Assembly (NCBI GenBank): GCA_027627225.1
Contig: JAPFQT010000083.1
Coordinates: 558,001 to 622,000 of the forward strand
Length of the DNA stretch: 64,000 nt
Source of the DNA: Congeria kusceri
Lineage: Eukaryota; Mollusca; Bivalvia; Myida; Dreissenidae
Direction: 5' to 3'
Both the position numbers and the translations under genes were made by a program. The stretch's first letter is position 1. Every line of letters begins with the position of its first letter. The notes beneath the pieces were generated by a model. The model saw only the letters and a program-made list of their open reading frames with translations, did not search any database and was not told where the DNA came from. Positions 1 through 12,241 of this stretch are shown here, piece by piece.

Positions 1-469
1 TGCATGTGACTAGGCAAAAATTCTGCTGATCTCCACTTTTAAGTGTTGGATATTGGCAGTTTGTAACACTTCCATCGTTGCAATTTTGGAAGTTTTGTGA
101 CAAAAACTCGGCATAATTTACTCCTCAACTTTCTTTAATGAACGCCCTATCAACATAAGTCATTGTTCACAAAGAGTATTTATTTTGATTTAGTTTTTTT
201 ATTATCTTGCATGTTCCATAATTATATGATGTATTTTATATGTTACTGTTTTAAATGAACTATTTTTTACAAAGATCTTGGAAGTATGAATTATATCTGA
301 ATAAAAGTCAGGTTGCATTGTATGTTTCTTGTTATATTACATAAATAGTATGTGAATCAAATTGTTGCAAGGAAAAATACAGCTAGGTTTAAACGTGGAA
401 GAGTTGGCGATAGTTGTGGAACCATAATTGGTAATGTTTCAGGTGACAAAAGGACATTTTATCGTCTCG

Positions 470-1125
470 AAAAAGACGTAAAAAACTCAAATCAACAACA
501 ACACTAAGACACCATAGCATCGCAAAAAACGGTTTTACCACGCCTCGAGAAAAAACCTTTCAACAACAACCATAAAGAGACGTCTCTATCTAGTCACAAA
601 AAGACGTCTTCTTCACGTCGCAAAAAGACGTCAAAAAAAACTTTGAAAAACAACCATAAAAAGACGTCTTTGTCTCGTCACAAAAAGACGTCTTCTTCAC
701 GTCACAAAAAGACGTCAAAAAACCTTTCAAAAACAACCATAAAAAGACGTCTTTATCTCGTCACAAAAAGACGTCTTCTTCACGTCGCAAAAAGACGTCA
801 AAAAACCTTTCAAAAACAACCAAAAAAAGACGTGATAAAGACGTCGCAAAAAGACGTCTTTTTCACGTCATGAAAAGACGTCAAAAAACCTTTCAAAAAC
901 AACCAAAAAAAGACGCGATAAAGACGTCGCAAAAGACGTCTTTTTCACGTCGCGAAAAGACGTCAAAAAACCTTTCAAAAACAACCAAAAAAAGACGTCG
1001 CAAAAGACGTCTTTTTCACGTCGTGAAAAGACGTCAAAAAAACTTTCAAAAACAACCAAAAAAAGACGTGATAAAGACGTCGCAAAAGTACGTCTTAACA
1101 ACCATAAAAAGACGTCTTTTGTTTG
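470..1125. repeat. GACGTC minisatellite, copy 1
   Basis: This is a tandem, imperfect array built from blocks of the type AAAAAGACGTC, CTTTCAAAAACAACC and TCACGTCG. The 6-bp palindrome GACGTC recurs many times. Long ORFs appear on both strands only because the repeat lacks stop codons; their Lys/Arg/Ser/Thr-rich or Phe/Leu/Ser-rich translations are repeat artefacts. The array is the longest of the three related ones in the window. Confidence 0.9.
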
Positions 1126-1316
1126 CTGGGTTCTGTTGTAATTGAGTTCTAGATTATAGTTTTGTGTAATGCAAAGAAGCTTGCCTTAGCAAAATCTTTC
1201 AAAAGGTTAAGAATAGGTTCTCAGTTAAAAAATGAAATAAAAACTGCTTATAGAAAGCCTTTCTTATTTTTTCTATATAAAAAGAGCTTGCCAAGTCCCG
1301 GCAACCTGCTTTCAAG

Positions 1317-1370
1317 GTCTGCCGAGTTGGTACAAATGACAACCACCTGTTCTACCAGGAACCATTGAAG
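1317..1370 (+). CDS. Candidate internal exon inside the duplicated unit
   Basis: Read from 1317 to the GTAAAA donor at 1371, these 54 bases encode exactly 18 codons, VCRVGTNDNHLFYQEPLK, preceded by a pyrimidine-rich tract ending in AG. Copy 2 (4220-4273) is identical and copy 3 (9306-9359) keeps the frame with a few amino-acid changes. Composition is more GC-rich than the surroundings. I recognise no domain. It could be a real small exon of a gene inside the repeat, or chance. Confidence 0.3.
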
Positions 1371-1777
1371 GTAAAATTTATGTCCCTTAAGCCAAGTTAA
1401 TGCAGACATTCATTTTGCATTTTTTTATCATGTTATTTATCATGCGGGTAATCTTTTTGTCTTGGACACATTGAATTAAAAATAATTTTTTTATATAGCT
1501 GCTGAGATCTAACTAAACAAGTCGCATTGTATGATGGTTGTCACTTCTACTTGTCAAACCAATGTGGTCTGAGTATATCCACAACAGGGTTTTTTTTGTG
1601 TGTGAGTGTTCCTATATATTTATTGATCAAAAATGGAGGTTATTGGGTTAAATTTAAGAAAAATGTGGTTGCCTATGTATTTATGACAAACTTTAAAATG
1701 ATACGGCATATTTTCCCATTGGCTAGAAAGGAAAAGCAAAGCCAGTGGCATTGTTCTTATGTTGGTAATATTTTTAG

Positions 1778-1866
1778 AGACATCCAGTAAAAGCTACTGC
1801 ACGAACAACCTGCACGTCGACCCGGTCCACCCAGACATCCCCGGAGCCGGGAACACTCTTTTTTAG
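1778..1866 (+). CDS. Candidate terminal exon inside the duplicated unit
   Basis: After an acceptor-like TTTTTAG at 1771-1777 there is a GC-rich stretch that reads S-K-S-Y-C-T-N-N-L-H-V-D-P-V-H-P-D-I-P-G and ends in TAG at 1864-1866. It is repeated in copy 2 at 4681-4769. The GC content is far above the flanks, which suggests former or present coding sequence. The phase does not join cleanly to the exon candidate at 1317-1370, so they may not belong to one transcript. No family is recognised. Confidence 0.3.
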
Positions 1867-3527
1867 GTATGTTTTAGTACTGATTTAATGACAGTGACTG
1901 TTTTAATAATGTTAGCTAGCTCTGTCGTATTATGTCATGCGTTTGTTTGATTATAATTATGACAATAAATTACAATCATCATCATTCATCATTTGCCTGC
2001 TACCCCTTCTCTTGCCATCATAGTTTTTGAGTTATTGCCCTTTGTTTATTTTTAATACTTGGCGAGCATGTAGATAAAGTATGTACACGTAAATACTTTA
2101 TTTTAAATTTAAAAAAAAATAAAAAATACATTTCATTTGTAGTTGTATTGGGTAGTTCCATTGCCCCATGACATATCTCCTATAGAGCACTCTTTAAAAC
2201 TAGTGCATTTACAATTTACGTTCCCTCTTGTTGTACTTGTATGGCAAATTATTTTACCAAGACCATTTTGGGAGCATAACTGTCTATGACAGCCTATTGT
2301 TTGTCTTCAGTTTGGATTTTGGGGAGTTTTCTGGTTTCTTTTGGGCAAAATTTGACTTGGGAAATATGGTCATTTTTGGCAATTGGGAAACAGCCGAATT
2401 TCTGTGGTAATTTCTACCAAAAAATCACTGTAAATGTACACACATACATGTTAAATAGTCGCACAAGCGGAAGAAAAAACAATTGTTATTATGTTGAAGA
2501 TGTACATGTATGTTTACTGTTTCTGATTGCAGTATTACTGCTAATCTGAATTTGATTGAATTGATTGTTGATATAGCATGCATATTTTATGTTTTATGTT
2601 GTGCAGTATGGAGTTATGTTTAGTGTATTAATACCTGCACATATATGCATTCATTTTTGTCAAGGACATGTGCTTCATTTAATATTTTTTGCTGAAAACA
2701 ACAGTAGACGAGCATTGCTGCTCTTTCTACAACACCTAAAATTTTATTAAAAACCATTGTACATAACACGGCTTTCATTAACTTTTAAAAGTGGAAGTAT
2801 GAACTTTCAGGCCTTCTATAGTTATGGATTTCATTCAATAATGATTTTCATCAACCCATACGAATGACAATAAAATCTTACAGGCCATGAGGTCCTGTGA
2901 CTTTAAGATTTTACAGGACCTCACCAGATTTTACCGGACCTCATTCTTCTACAACCAAACAAGAGAAAATATATTTTATCCAGTTTATTTCCGATGTCTT
3001 TCGCATGGGTTGTTTTTCATATGTATTTTACCACATATATTGTAAATTGATATGAATGATAATCCTTGATTGCATGTGACTAGGCAAAAATTCTGCTGAT
3101 CTCCACTTTTAAGTGTTGGATATTGGCAGTTTGTAACACTTCCATCGTTGCAATTTTGGAAGTTTTGTGACAAAAACTCGGCATAATTTACTCCTCAACT
3201 TTCTTTAATGAACGCCCTATCAACATAAGTCATTGTTCACAAAGAGTATTTATTTTGATTTAGTTTTTTTATTATCTTGCATGTTCCATAATTATATGAT
3301 GTATTTTATATGTTACTGTTTTAAATGAACTATTTTTTACAAAGATCTTGGAAGTATGAATTATATCTGAATAAAAGTCAGGTTGCATTGTATGTTTCTT
3401 GTTATATTACATAAATAGTATGTGAATCAAATTGTTGCAAGGAAAAATACAGCTAGGTTTAAACGTGGAAGAGTTGGAGATAGTTGTGGAACCATAATTG
3501 GTAATGTTTCAGGTGACAAAAGGACAT

Positions 3528-4024
3528 TTTATCGTCTCGAAAAAGACGTAAAAAACTCAAATCAACAACAACACTACGACACCATAGCATCGCAAAAAAC
3601 GGTTTTACCACGCCTCGAGAAAAAACCTTTCAACAACAACCATAAAGAGACGTCTCTATCTAGTCACAAAAAGACGTCTTCTTCACGTCGCAAAAAGACG
3701 TCAAAAAAACTTTGAAAAACAACCATAAAAAGACGTCTTTGTCTCGTCACAAAAAGACGTCTTCTTCACGTCACAAAAAGACGTCAAAAAACCTTTCAAA
3801 AACAACCATAAAAAGACGCGATAAAGACGTCGCAAAAGACGTCTTTTTCACGTCGCGAAAAGACGTCAAAAAACCTTTCAAAAACAACCAAAAAAAGACG
3901 TCGCAAAAGACGTCTTTTTCACGTCGTGAAAAGACGTCAAAAAACCTTTCAAAAACAACCAAAAAAAGACGTGATAAAGACGTCGCAAAAGTACGTCTTA
4001 ACAACCATAAAAAGACGTCTTTTG
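3528..4024. repeat. GACGTC minisatellite, copy 2
   Basis: Same array type as at 470-1125 but shorter, with internal repeat blocks missing. ORFs on both strands are repeat artefacts. Confidence 0.9.
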
Positions 4025-5311
4025 TTTGCTGGGTTCTGTTGTAATTGAGTTCTAGATTATAGTTTTGTGTAATGCAAAGAAGCTTGCCTTAGCAAAATCT
4101 TTCAAAAGGTTAAGAATAGGTTCTCAGTTAAAAAATGAAATAAAAACTGCTTATAGAAAGCCTTTCTTATTTTTTCTATATAAAAAGAGCTTGCCAAGTC
4201 CCGGCAACCTGCTTTCAAGGTCTGCCGAGTTGGTACAAATGACAACCACCTGTTCTACCAGGAACCATTGAAGGTAAAATTTATGTCCCTTAAGCCAAGT
4301 TAATGCAGACATTCATTTTGCATTTTTTTATCATGTTATTTATCATGCGGGTAATCTTTTTGTCTTGGACACATTGAATTAAAAATAATTTTTTTATATA
4401 GCTGCTGAGATCTAACTAAACAAGTCGCATTGTATGATGGTTGTCACTTCTACTTGTCAAACCAATGTGGTCTGAGTATATCCACAACAGGGTTTTTTTT
4501 GTGTGTGAGTGTTCCTATATATTTATTGATCAAAAATGGAGGTTATTGGGTTAAATTTAAGAAAAATGTGGTTGCCTATGTATTTATGACAAACTTTAAA
4601 ATGATACGGCATATTTTCCCATTGGCTAGAAAGGAAAAGCAAAGCCAGTGGCATTGTTCTTATGTTGGTAATATTTTTAGAGACATCCAGTAAAAGCTAC
4701 TGCACGAACAACCTGCACGTCGACCCGGTCCACCCAGACATCCCCGGAGCCGGGAACACTCTTTTTTAGGTATGTTTTAGTACTGATTTAATGACAGTGA
4801 CTGTTTTAATAATGTTAGCTAGCTCTGTCGTATTATGTCATGCGTTTGTTTGATTATAATTATGACAATAAATTACAATCATCATCATTCATCATTTGCC
4901 TGCTACCCCTTCTCTTGCCATCATAGTTTTTGAGTTATTGCCCTTTGTTTATTTTTAATACTTGGCGAGCATGTAGATAAAGTATGTACACGTAAATACT
5001 TTATTTTAAATTTAAAAAAAAATAAAAAATACATTTCATTTGTAGTTGTATTGGGTAGTTCCATTGCCCCATGACATATCTCCTATAGAGCACTCTTTAA
5101 AACTAGTGCATTTACAATTTATGTTCCCTCTTGTTGTACTTGTATGGCAAATTATTTTACCAAGACCATTTTGGGAGCATAACTGTCTATGACAGCCTAT
5201 TGTTTGTCTTCAGTTTGCTCTTGGATTAACTGCATTAAGGAATGTGATTCAAAACTGGATAATTCAGTGTTATGAATATGTTATGTATTATATACTATAC
5301 TGCTGTATTTT

Positions 5312-5342
5312 TAGCTAGTCTTTTCGAAGAAAAGGCAAGCTA
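5312..5342 (+). repeat. Hairpin head of an interspersed repeat
   Basis: A near-palindrome with arms around CTTTTC, apex GAA, and GAAAAG. It is followed by TATTCTACTCGCC, as at 55722-55760, so both are the same dispersed repeat family. Confidence 0.7.
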
Positions 5343-5963
5343 TTCTACTCGCCTGGCGTCGCCCTTGGTTAAAGTTTTTTGGTGAGCTGGTTTTTAAGGG
5401 CTGGCTTGAGGGATCCTGAACATACTTCAAACATGTGTTCCCTACATTAAAATGAACTCGTAGCCCAAATGTTGTTACTCTGGGATGAAATTTGTCAAAA
5501 ATATGTGCATTTTTACGCTTAGACAAATACAATTGCATGAACATTTGCAGGTTAAAGTTTTTTTGGTTCATTTAATTCAGAGTAAGTTGACATTATCATT
5601 TAATGCACACTTTTTGTCGGATGACCAGCCAGAAAATTAAGTTTGTTGTGTGACAATAAGTGCTAGTTGGGACAAGGGGATGAGTGGTATTTTGATTGCC
5701 TGCAAATGTCAATTATAAATTGACCTTGAGCTAATTTGGATTAAGAAATGGACTGTTTAGCAACTGCCAGAGTTTATACAGATATGTAAGATACTTTTTT
5801 AAAACTTCCTATTATTCCTACTTTTTGTGTTACAAAATGTCCTACTTTTTCTTCAGAAAACCTACTTTTTTCCTACTTTTTGAATGAAAACCAACTGAAG
5901 GCCTGAACTGTGCATTTTTTGGCGGGAATGAATATGCTGTATGACGTTTGATGTGTGGAGAAT

Positions 5964-5981
5964 ACACATACATGCATGCAT

Positions 5982-6016
<35 letters not shown>

Positions 6017-6052
6017 TTCACACATACACACACACACATGCATACATACATA
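5964..6052. repeat. CATA/CA microsatellite
   Basis: Runs of CATA then CA then CATA. A minus-strand ORF across it (Met/Tyr/Val/Cys repeats) is a microsatellite artefact. Confidence 0.95.
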
Positions 6053-8067
6053 AATCAGTGATTTTTTTTCATTATTTTTTTACAGCCTGTGGCTTTTGAA
6101 TTGGGAAAAAACACGCGATAAACATTAAAATTGGGAAAACATGAAAAATACAAAATTCAATTAATTTAGAATCATTATTGTCATGTTTTCTAACAAATAA
6201 AAGTAAACTAAACACATATCAGAACAGTAATTCTATTCACTAAATTATAACCTTAAATTGGCAAACATAGCCCAACCATTAATCACTGATCATAAGACCA
6301 GGAGAACACAATAATGGTCAGTGTTCCAACTTCCACTCCACAAATTCTGCAAATCTAAATCTGGTACAAGATTGTACACATTTACAGACCATTGCCAGGA
6401 AAATGCCAATTTAAGGCACGGGGGCAATTAAGCACAATTAGGAGGGAAGCTTGTAGCATTTGACATTTAATAAAAATGTAAATATTCAGCAATATTATCT
6501 ATAAGATGCTGTCCGGTAATCTTGCGCAGTTAAGAGTCAATCGCTAGGTAAGCATGTTTTTTAAACTGAACAACAGAAAACTTATACTTTTAACATTTCT
6601 AATTATAACATTAAATAATAAATTATAACCAAAAATACTATGTACTTAATTAAATGTTGTTAACAATTTACATGTTTACATATCTTTTAAAACTGGGACA
6701 TGTTACACCACTGGCTTGTTTTGATGGTCTAGTTTTGTAAACTGCTTTATGTGGTGGCCTGGTCAAAATGTTGACTGTATGCTTGCTATACAGTGACATG
6801 AACCAAAGCAAGCAAGTGTCAGATAATTAGGAAACATGTGAAAAACAGCAATTTGCATGAAAGGAGTAATTATTTGCCATTTTAAACACTTAACTTGGTG
6901 TTTGAATGTATTTTACAAAATGTTTGTAACAAGTAAAATCGGTGACGATCTTTTATGCGAGGTCGCAAAAATGTGTGACATTGCAAAATGTTAGAACTTA
7001 ACATTTCACAAATATTATTATTTTATGTCTTGGTATATATTTGATGCACCAATAATTACTCAATGTATGTTATCAATCCATATATTTAAAATCTTGATAA
7101 AATTCGGCAAAATTCGTTTTCTGTAAGAAGTTATCTGTCAAAGTTGTTGTTGTCAAATTTATGTGTTATTAAAGTGACATTTATGAAATTCAATTTGAAA
7201 TCTCCATTATTTAAATCTGCTGAAATCTTTTCACTCGTTTTAACAATGTGCATTGATATTATTTATAATTGTTCGTCATTGCAGACGCCATTTTTAAACG
7301 AATTTCAAATGGATTTTGGGGAGTTTTCTGGTTTCTTTTGGGCAAAATTAGACTTGGGAAATATGGTCATTTTTGGCAATTGGGAAACAGCCGAATTTCT
7401 GTGGTAATTTCTACCAAAAAATCACTGTAAATGTACACACATACATGTTAAATAGTCGCACAAGCGGAAGAAAAAACAATTGTTATTATGTTGAAGATGT
7501 ACATGTATGTTTACTGTTTCTGATTGCAGTATTACTGCTAATCTGAATTTGATTGAATTGATTGTTGATATAGCATGCATATTTTATGTTTTATGTTGTG
7601 CAGTATGGAGTTATGTTTAGTGTATTAATACCTGCACATATATGCATTCATTTTTGTCAAGGACATGTGCTTCATTCAATATTTTTTGCTGAAAACAACA
7701 GTAGACGAGCATTGCTGCTCTTTCTACAACACCTAAAATTTTATTAAAAACCATTGTACATAACACGGCTTTCATTAACTTTTAAAAGTGGAAGTATGAA
7801 CTTTCAGGCCTTCTATAGTTATGGATTTGATTCAATAATGATTTTCATCAACCCATACGAATGACAATAAAATCTTACAGGCCATGAGGTCCTGTGACTT
7901 TAAGATTTTACAGGACCTCACCAGATTTTACCGGACCTCATTCTTCTACAACCAAACAAGAGAAAATATATTTTATCCAGTTTATTTCCGATGTCTTTCG
8001 CATGGGTTGTTTTTCATATGTATTTTACCACATATATTGTAAATTGATATGAATGATAATCCTTGAT

Positions 8068-9424
8068 TGCATGTGACTAGGCAAAAATTCTGCTGATCTC
8101 CACTTTTAAGTGTTGGATATTGGCAGTTTGTAACACTTCCATCGTTGCAATTTTGGAAGTTTTGTGACAAAAACTCGGCATAATTTACTCCTCAACTTTC
8201 TTTAATGAACGCCCTATCAACATAAGTCATTGTTCACAAAGAGTATTTATTTTGATTTAGTTTTTTTATTATCTTGCATGTTCCATAATTATATGATGTA
8301 TTTTATATGTTACTGTTTTAAATGAACTATTTTTTACAAAGATCTTGGAAGTATGAATTATATCTGAATAAAAGTCAGGTTGCATTGTATGTTTCTTGTT
8401 ATATTACATAAATAGTATGTGAATCAAATTGTTGCAAGGAAAAATACAGCTAGGTTTAAACGTGGAAGAGTTGGCGATAGTTGTGGAACCATAATTGGTA
8501 ATGTTTCAGGTGACAAAAGGACATTTTATCGTCTCGAAAAAGACGTAAAAAACTCAAATCAACAACAACACTAAGACACCATAGCAACGCAAAAAACGGT
8601 TTTACCACGCCTCGAGAAAAAACCTTTCAACAACAACCATAAAGAGACGTCTCTATCTAGTCACAAAAAGACGTCTTCTTCACGTCGCAAAAAGACGTAA
8701 AAAAAAACTGAAAAACAACCATAAAGACGTCTTTGTCTCGTCACAAAAAGACGTCTTCTTCACGTCACAAAAAGACGTCAAAAAACCTTTCAAAAACAAC
8801 CATAAAAAGACGTCTTTATCTCGTCACAAAAAGACGTCTTCTTCACGTCGCAAAAAGACGTCAAAAAACCTTTCAAAAACAACCAAAAAAGACGTGATAA
8901 AGACGTCGCAAAAAGACGTCTTTTTCACGTCATGAAAAGACGTAAAAAAACCTTTCAAAAACAACCAAAAAAAAACGCGATAAAGACGTCGCAAAAGACG
9001 TCTTTCACGTCGCGAAAAGACGTCAAAAAACCTTTCAAAAACAACCAAAAAAAGACGTGATAAAGACGTCGCAAAAGTATGTCTTAACAACCATAAAAAG
9101 ACGTCTTTTGTTTGCTGGGTTCTGTTGTAATTGAGTTCTAGATTATAGTTTTGTGTAATGCAAAGAAGCTTGCCTTATCAAAATCTTTCAAAAGGTTAAG
9201 AATAGGTTCTCAGTTAAAAAATGAAATAAAAACTGCTTATAGAAAGCCTTTCTTATTTTTTCTATATAAAAAGAGCTTGCCAAGTCCCGGCAACCTACGT
9301 TCAAGATCTGCCGAGTGGTTAAAAATGACAACCACCTGTTCAACCAGGAACCATTGAAGGTAAAATTTATGTCCCTTAAGCCAAGTTAATGCAGACATTC
9401 ATTTTGCATTTTTTTATCATGTTA
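8068..9424. repeat. Large duplicated unit, copy 3 (3' truncated)
   Basis: This copy matches copies 1 and 2 from their common start until about 9424, just after the run of T and ATCATGTTA, where the sequence becomes unrelated. It contains a third minisatellite variant (about 8535-9110) and is more diverged in the exon-like stretch at 9306-9359 than copies 1 and 2 are from each other. Confidence 0.9.
8535..9110. repeat. GACGTC minisatellite, copy 3
   Basis: Third array of the GACGTC family, with its own block order and several point changes. Confidence 0.9.
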
Positions 9425-9853
9425 CACAAGAATTGAAGAGTAATTTAATATTATTTCCAGATCCTTTAACTGGGCAGCCTTTGCTTTGCATAAAGTTTGC
9501 ATTTTTGTATAACTAGGATACACAGCAGCTCGGACATGTGCGTTGTTTATGCCTAAAATCTAATTTTAGTTATCGTTGGCTCCATTCAGCGATTGGTTGA
9601 CCGATCTCGAAGAATTATTTTACTCGGAAAACGTTCGGAGCCGTACGTAGATATTCGGCGAAGATCGGTATGAAATGGTCTATACATATCACGCGAGGTC
9701 AGCGTGTCAGCCGAAACTCAATGGGTGGAGCGTCATTGTCAACAAAGTCTGTGTTTATAAATAGATCGTTTTGCAACAGATAATGATCAAGATACGAAAT
9801 GATAAACAGATAATGAAATGATGCAACAGATAATGATCAAGATATGATAATGA
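9425..9853. other. Non-coding junction between the duplication and the gypsy fragment
   Basis: No gene seen. A short direct repeat containing GCAACAGATAATGATCAAGAT occurs near 9772-9795 and 9822-9845 just upstream of the retroelement frame. Confidence 0.5.
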
Positions 9854-10981
9854 TCAACCGGAAATGAGCCGTCTGCGAGTGATCCAACTGAAGATATACC
9901 GGAAGATCTTCTTCAATCGCATAGCCTGTCTAATAAGGACTGGATCAAGGCTCAGTCGGATGACCCACAATTGAAAGACATAATTAGTCACCTTCGCAAT
10001 GGCACTAGACCTTCTTCGAAGGATAGTTGCAAACAGTATGCTAGAGAATGGGAAAAATTTGTTGTGCAAAGTGGCGTACTATGTCGCAACGCCATGGTCA
10101 ACGACGTTAATCGAACACAGATCGTTGTTCCAGAGCATCTCAGAAGTGACATGTTCAGAGCGCTCCATGACGACTTAGGACATCAGGGAAGGGATCGTAC
10201 TACTAGCCTGCTGAAGGAGCGATTCTACTGGCCTGGTTTAGATGCATTTGCTGCCGAAAAGGTCAAACAGTGTGGTCGCTGTACCCGTAGAAAACGACAC
10301 CCGGATCGAGCTGAACTTCAGCCCATTGAGTCAACGGCACCATTAGAGATTGTGTGCATTGATTATTTGTCGCTTGAAAGGTCCAAAGGAGGGTTCGAAA
10401 ATGTACTGGTAATAACCGATCATTTTAGCCGGTATGCACAAGCGTACCCAACACGTAATCAAACGGCTAAAACAACTGCAACAGTGTTGTTTGATCAGTT
10501 TATTGTCCACTATGGCTTCCCTGCTAGGTTGCACTCTGACCAAGGCGCAAATTTTACATCCACTTTAATTAAAGAATTGTGTCAGATTGCAGGTATGGAC
10601 AAGAGCAGAACCACACCCTACCACCCTATGGGCAACGGCGAAACGGAGCGGTTCAACCAGACTCTACTTGGCATGTTAGGCACGCTAGAGGAGCATCAAA
10701 AGGCCGATTGGAAGTCATACATTCCAACACTGGTGCATGCTTATAATTCCACACTTCACAAGGGTACGGGGTTCTCTCCGTACTTTTTGATGTTTGGCAG
10801 GAATCCACGCTTGGCGATTGATGCCTTTCTAGGGTTGCCTACAGATGACATCGCTGACAAGAAACATACCGAGTATGTTGCAAAGCTTCGGAAAAGACTC
10901 AGCGAGTCTTATGATAAAGCGCGCCAGAACGCTAGATCATTTTGTGTTTTGTCTAGAGTTGAACATTGTCTGGACACATGA
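9854..10981 (+). pseudogene. Ty3/gypsy-type Pol fragment: integrase, truncated
   Basis: An open frame runs from just after a TGA near 9850 to TGA at 10979-10981. Residue numbers below count from the codon at 9971. It holds an HHCC zinc-binding module (H66, H71, C101, C104) with the usual RFYWPG stretch, then a retroviral-type integrase core with D131, D190 and E226, an exact D-35-E spacing, and the TERFNQTL motif. The frame is lost after about residue 320, so the C-terminal domain is missing. No protease, reverse transcriptase, RNase H or LTR is seen nearby. It is therefore a remnant of a Ty3/gypsy LTR retrotransposon, less likely a domesticated integrase gene. The catalytic residues are intact, so loss is recent or the core is under some constraint. 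Confidence 0.85.
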
Positions 10982-11159
10982 ATCATTTCAAGTTGACACT
11001 GTTGTGTGTTTCTGCAAGTAAACTGCACACATTTGTCAGCATGTTTCTAGAGAATGCTGAAAAAATAGTATATATACAGGCCATCTTGGAAATACTGCTA
11101 CTTTGCAGGCATGAACATGTCTGACCACAACAATCATGTAAATGTGTGCTTATGCTAGC

Positions 11160-11194
11160 AGAAGGAGATCTATGTTCAATTCCTAGCTCTGGTA
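11160..11194 (+). repeat. tRNA-like 3' half only
   Basis: Matches the T-arm and acceptor 3' strand of the cloverleaves at 12242 and 12726, with one T-stem mismatch (CTATG against CCTAG). No matching 5' half is found at the expected distance. Confidence 0.45.
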
Positions 11195-11459
11195 TAGTAT
11201 GCGTAAAGAAAACAGAACTGTTAACCTCTCTCCAGTCAATTTATTTTTCACATCAATTAGCAGTACCCACAATCATGAGAACTACGAATTTAGTGTGTAT
11301 CAGCAACTTACCACAGCTATAGGCCCGTCTTGGTTTACATTTTCTAATACCTATAATACAAACGTATGAGAATTGAAGAATACATCTTCCATAACACTTT
11401 TGGTTGAAAATGAGAGAAAACAATGCATATTGACTCTGCAGTGTCGAACAGATCATCGA

Positions 11460-11537
11460 GTCAGAATAGTTCAACGCAGAACACGTTCTCAAGCAAAAAC
11501 TGAGAAAGAGATCTGGGTGCAATTCCCAGTTCTGGCA
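11460..11537 (+). tRNA. tRNA-like cloverleaf, divergent (probable pseudogene or tRNA-derived repeat)
   Basis: Acceptor GTCAGAA pairs with TTCTGGC (one G-U). The D-arm is GTTC/GAAC and the T-arm is CTGGG TGCAATT CCCAG. The central arm TTCTCA/TGAGAA pairs but has an oversized loop, so this is not a normal tRNA. Relative to the copy at 12242, both strands of the acceptor, central and T stems have changed together. Confidence 0.4.
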
Positions 11538-12241
11538 TGTTTTGTGAAATCATTGCATGAGTCAAGAAAGCATCTTTTGACACCAACAAGCAATTTAAAC
11601 CCTGTCTCGGTTCACAAGTTCTGAATTGTTTCACAATGCATATACTGTAAGGTTAAGAAAATTCAAGTTTCAATCCGGTATAACTGTTTTGACTGAATAT
11701 TCCCATGATAAAATGGACATTCTCTATTTTATCAGCATGAGAATGTCTTCATATAAATCATTTCTTCATCATGCTATGTGGACTGTTATGAGTTTATTAG
11801 CAAGCAGAAACAGTTGTAACCCTCTCTTGGTTCAGATTTTCTTGTCTACACCTATAGTACTAATTCAAGAAAATCTAGGTATAAATCCTATATAACAATT
11901 TGAGATTGCAAATGCTGAGAAAAAAGTATACGAATGGGACAATTGAACATTTGCATTTTTGCTGTACTGAAAATGTACTGGTCACAAAATTCATATACTA
12001 TACAGATGTATCAATGTGTGTGATCAAGCAAACACAAATGAAACCCTGTCTTGGTTCAGATTTTCTGATGCATGCCTATAGTAGTGTCAGTACACATCCT
12101 ACATAACAGGTTTGGTTTTAACAAGGGTTAAACGGCTATTACAAGGCAATTTTGAAAGTATGGTTTTTTTGTCAGCACATTCATGTCTGTCCACAAAACT
12201 CATTGTGTGTGTTTGCTGTGCAGTGATGATCAATTCATATT

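Larger units (their letters stand above)
1..3070. repeat. Large duplicated unit, copy 1 (truncated by window start)
   Basis: The sequence at position 1 recurs at 3071 and 8068 with near identity, so this is the first of three copies of a multi-kilobase direct duplication. It contains a GACGTC-rich minisatellite (about 470-1125), unique-looking AT-rich sequence and two short exon-like stretches. Compared with copy 2 it has a longer minisatellite (by 167 bp) and lacks the 2094 bp found at 5217-7310. No full-length gene is visible. Confidence 0.9.
5217..7310. other. Segment present in copy 2 only
   Basis: Copy 1 joins directly at 2313/2314 where copy 2 carries these 2094 bases. The segment is AT-rich and contains a hairpin-headed repeat fragment (from 5312), a CA/CATA microsatellite and no supported gene. 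No terminal inverted repeat or clear target duplication is visible at the ends, so a deletion in copy 1 is as likely as an insertion in copy 2. Confidence 0.75.
3071..8067. repeat. Large duplicated unit, copy 2
   Basis: This copy starts at the same bases as position 1 and runs to the start of copy 3 at 8068. It carries the minisatellite (about 3528-4024, shorter than in copy 1), the same exon-like stretches as copy 1, and a 2094-bp segment at 5217-7310 that copy 1 lacks. Outside these differences the copies are almost identical by eye, so the duplication is recent or homogenised. Confidence 0.9.

Noticed and set aside
470..1125. CRISPR array
   Set aside because: Tandem repeats without unique spacers, in clearly eukaryotic DNA; the same applies to 50190-54950.
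643..1145. Long Lys/Arg-rich and Phe/Ser-rich ORFs on both strands
   Set aside because: They are translations of the GACGTC minisatellite; the same happens at 3712-4044 and 8824-9090.
5842..6051. 69-codon minus-strand ORF
   Set aside because: Mostly a CA/CATA microsatellite translation.
470..9110. GACGTC repeats as cAMP-response elements
   Set aside because: The core is flanked by A on the left and mostly by A or T runs, so the full TGACGTCA is not formed in the units inspected.
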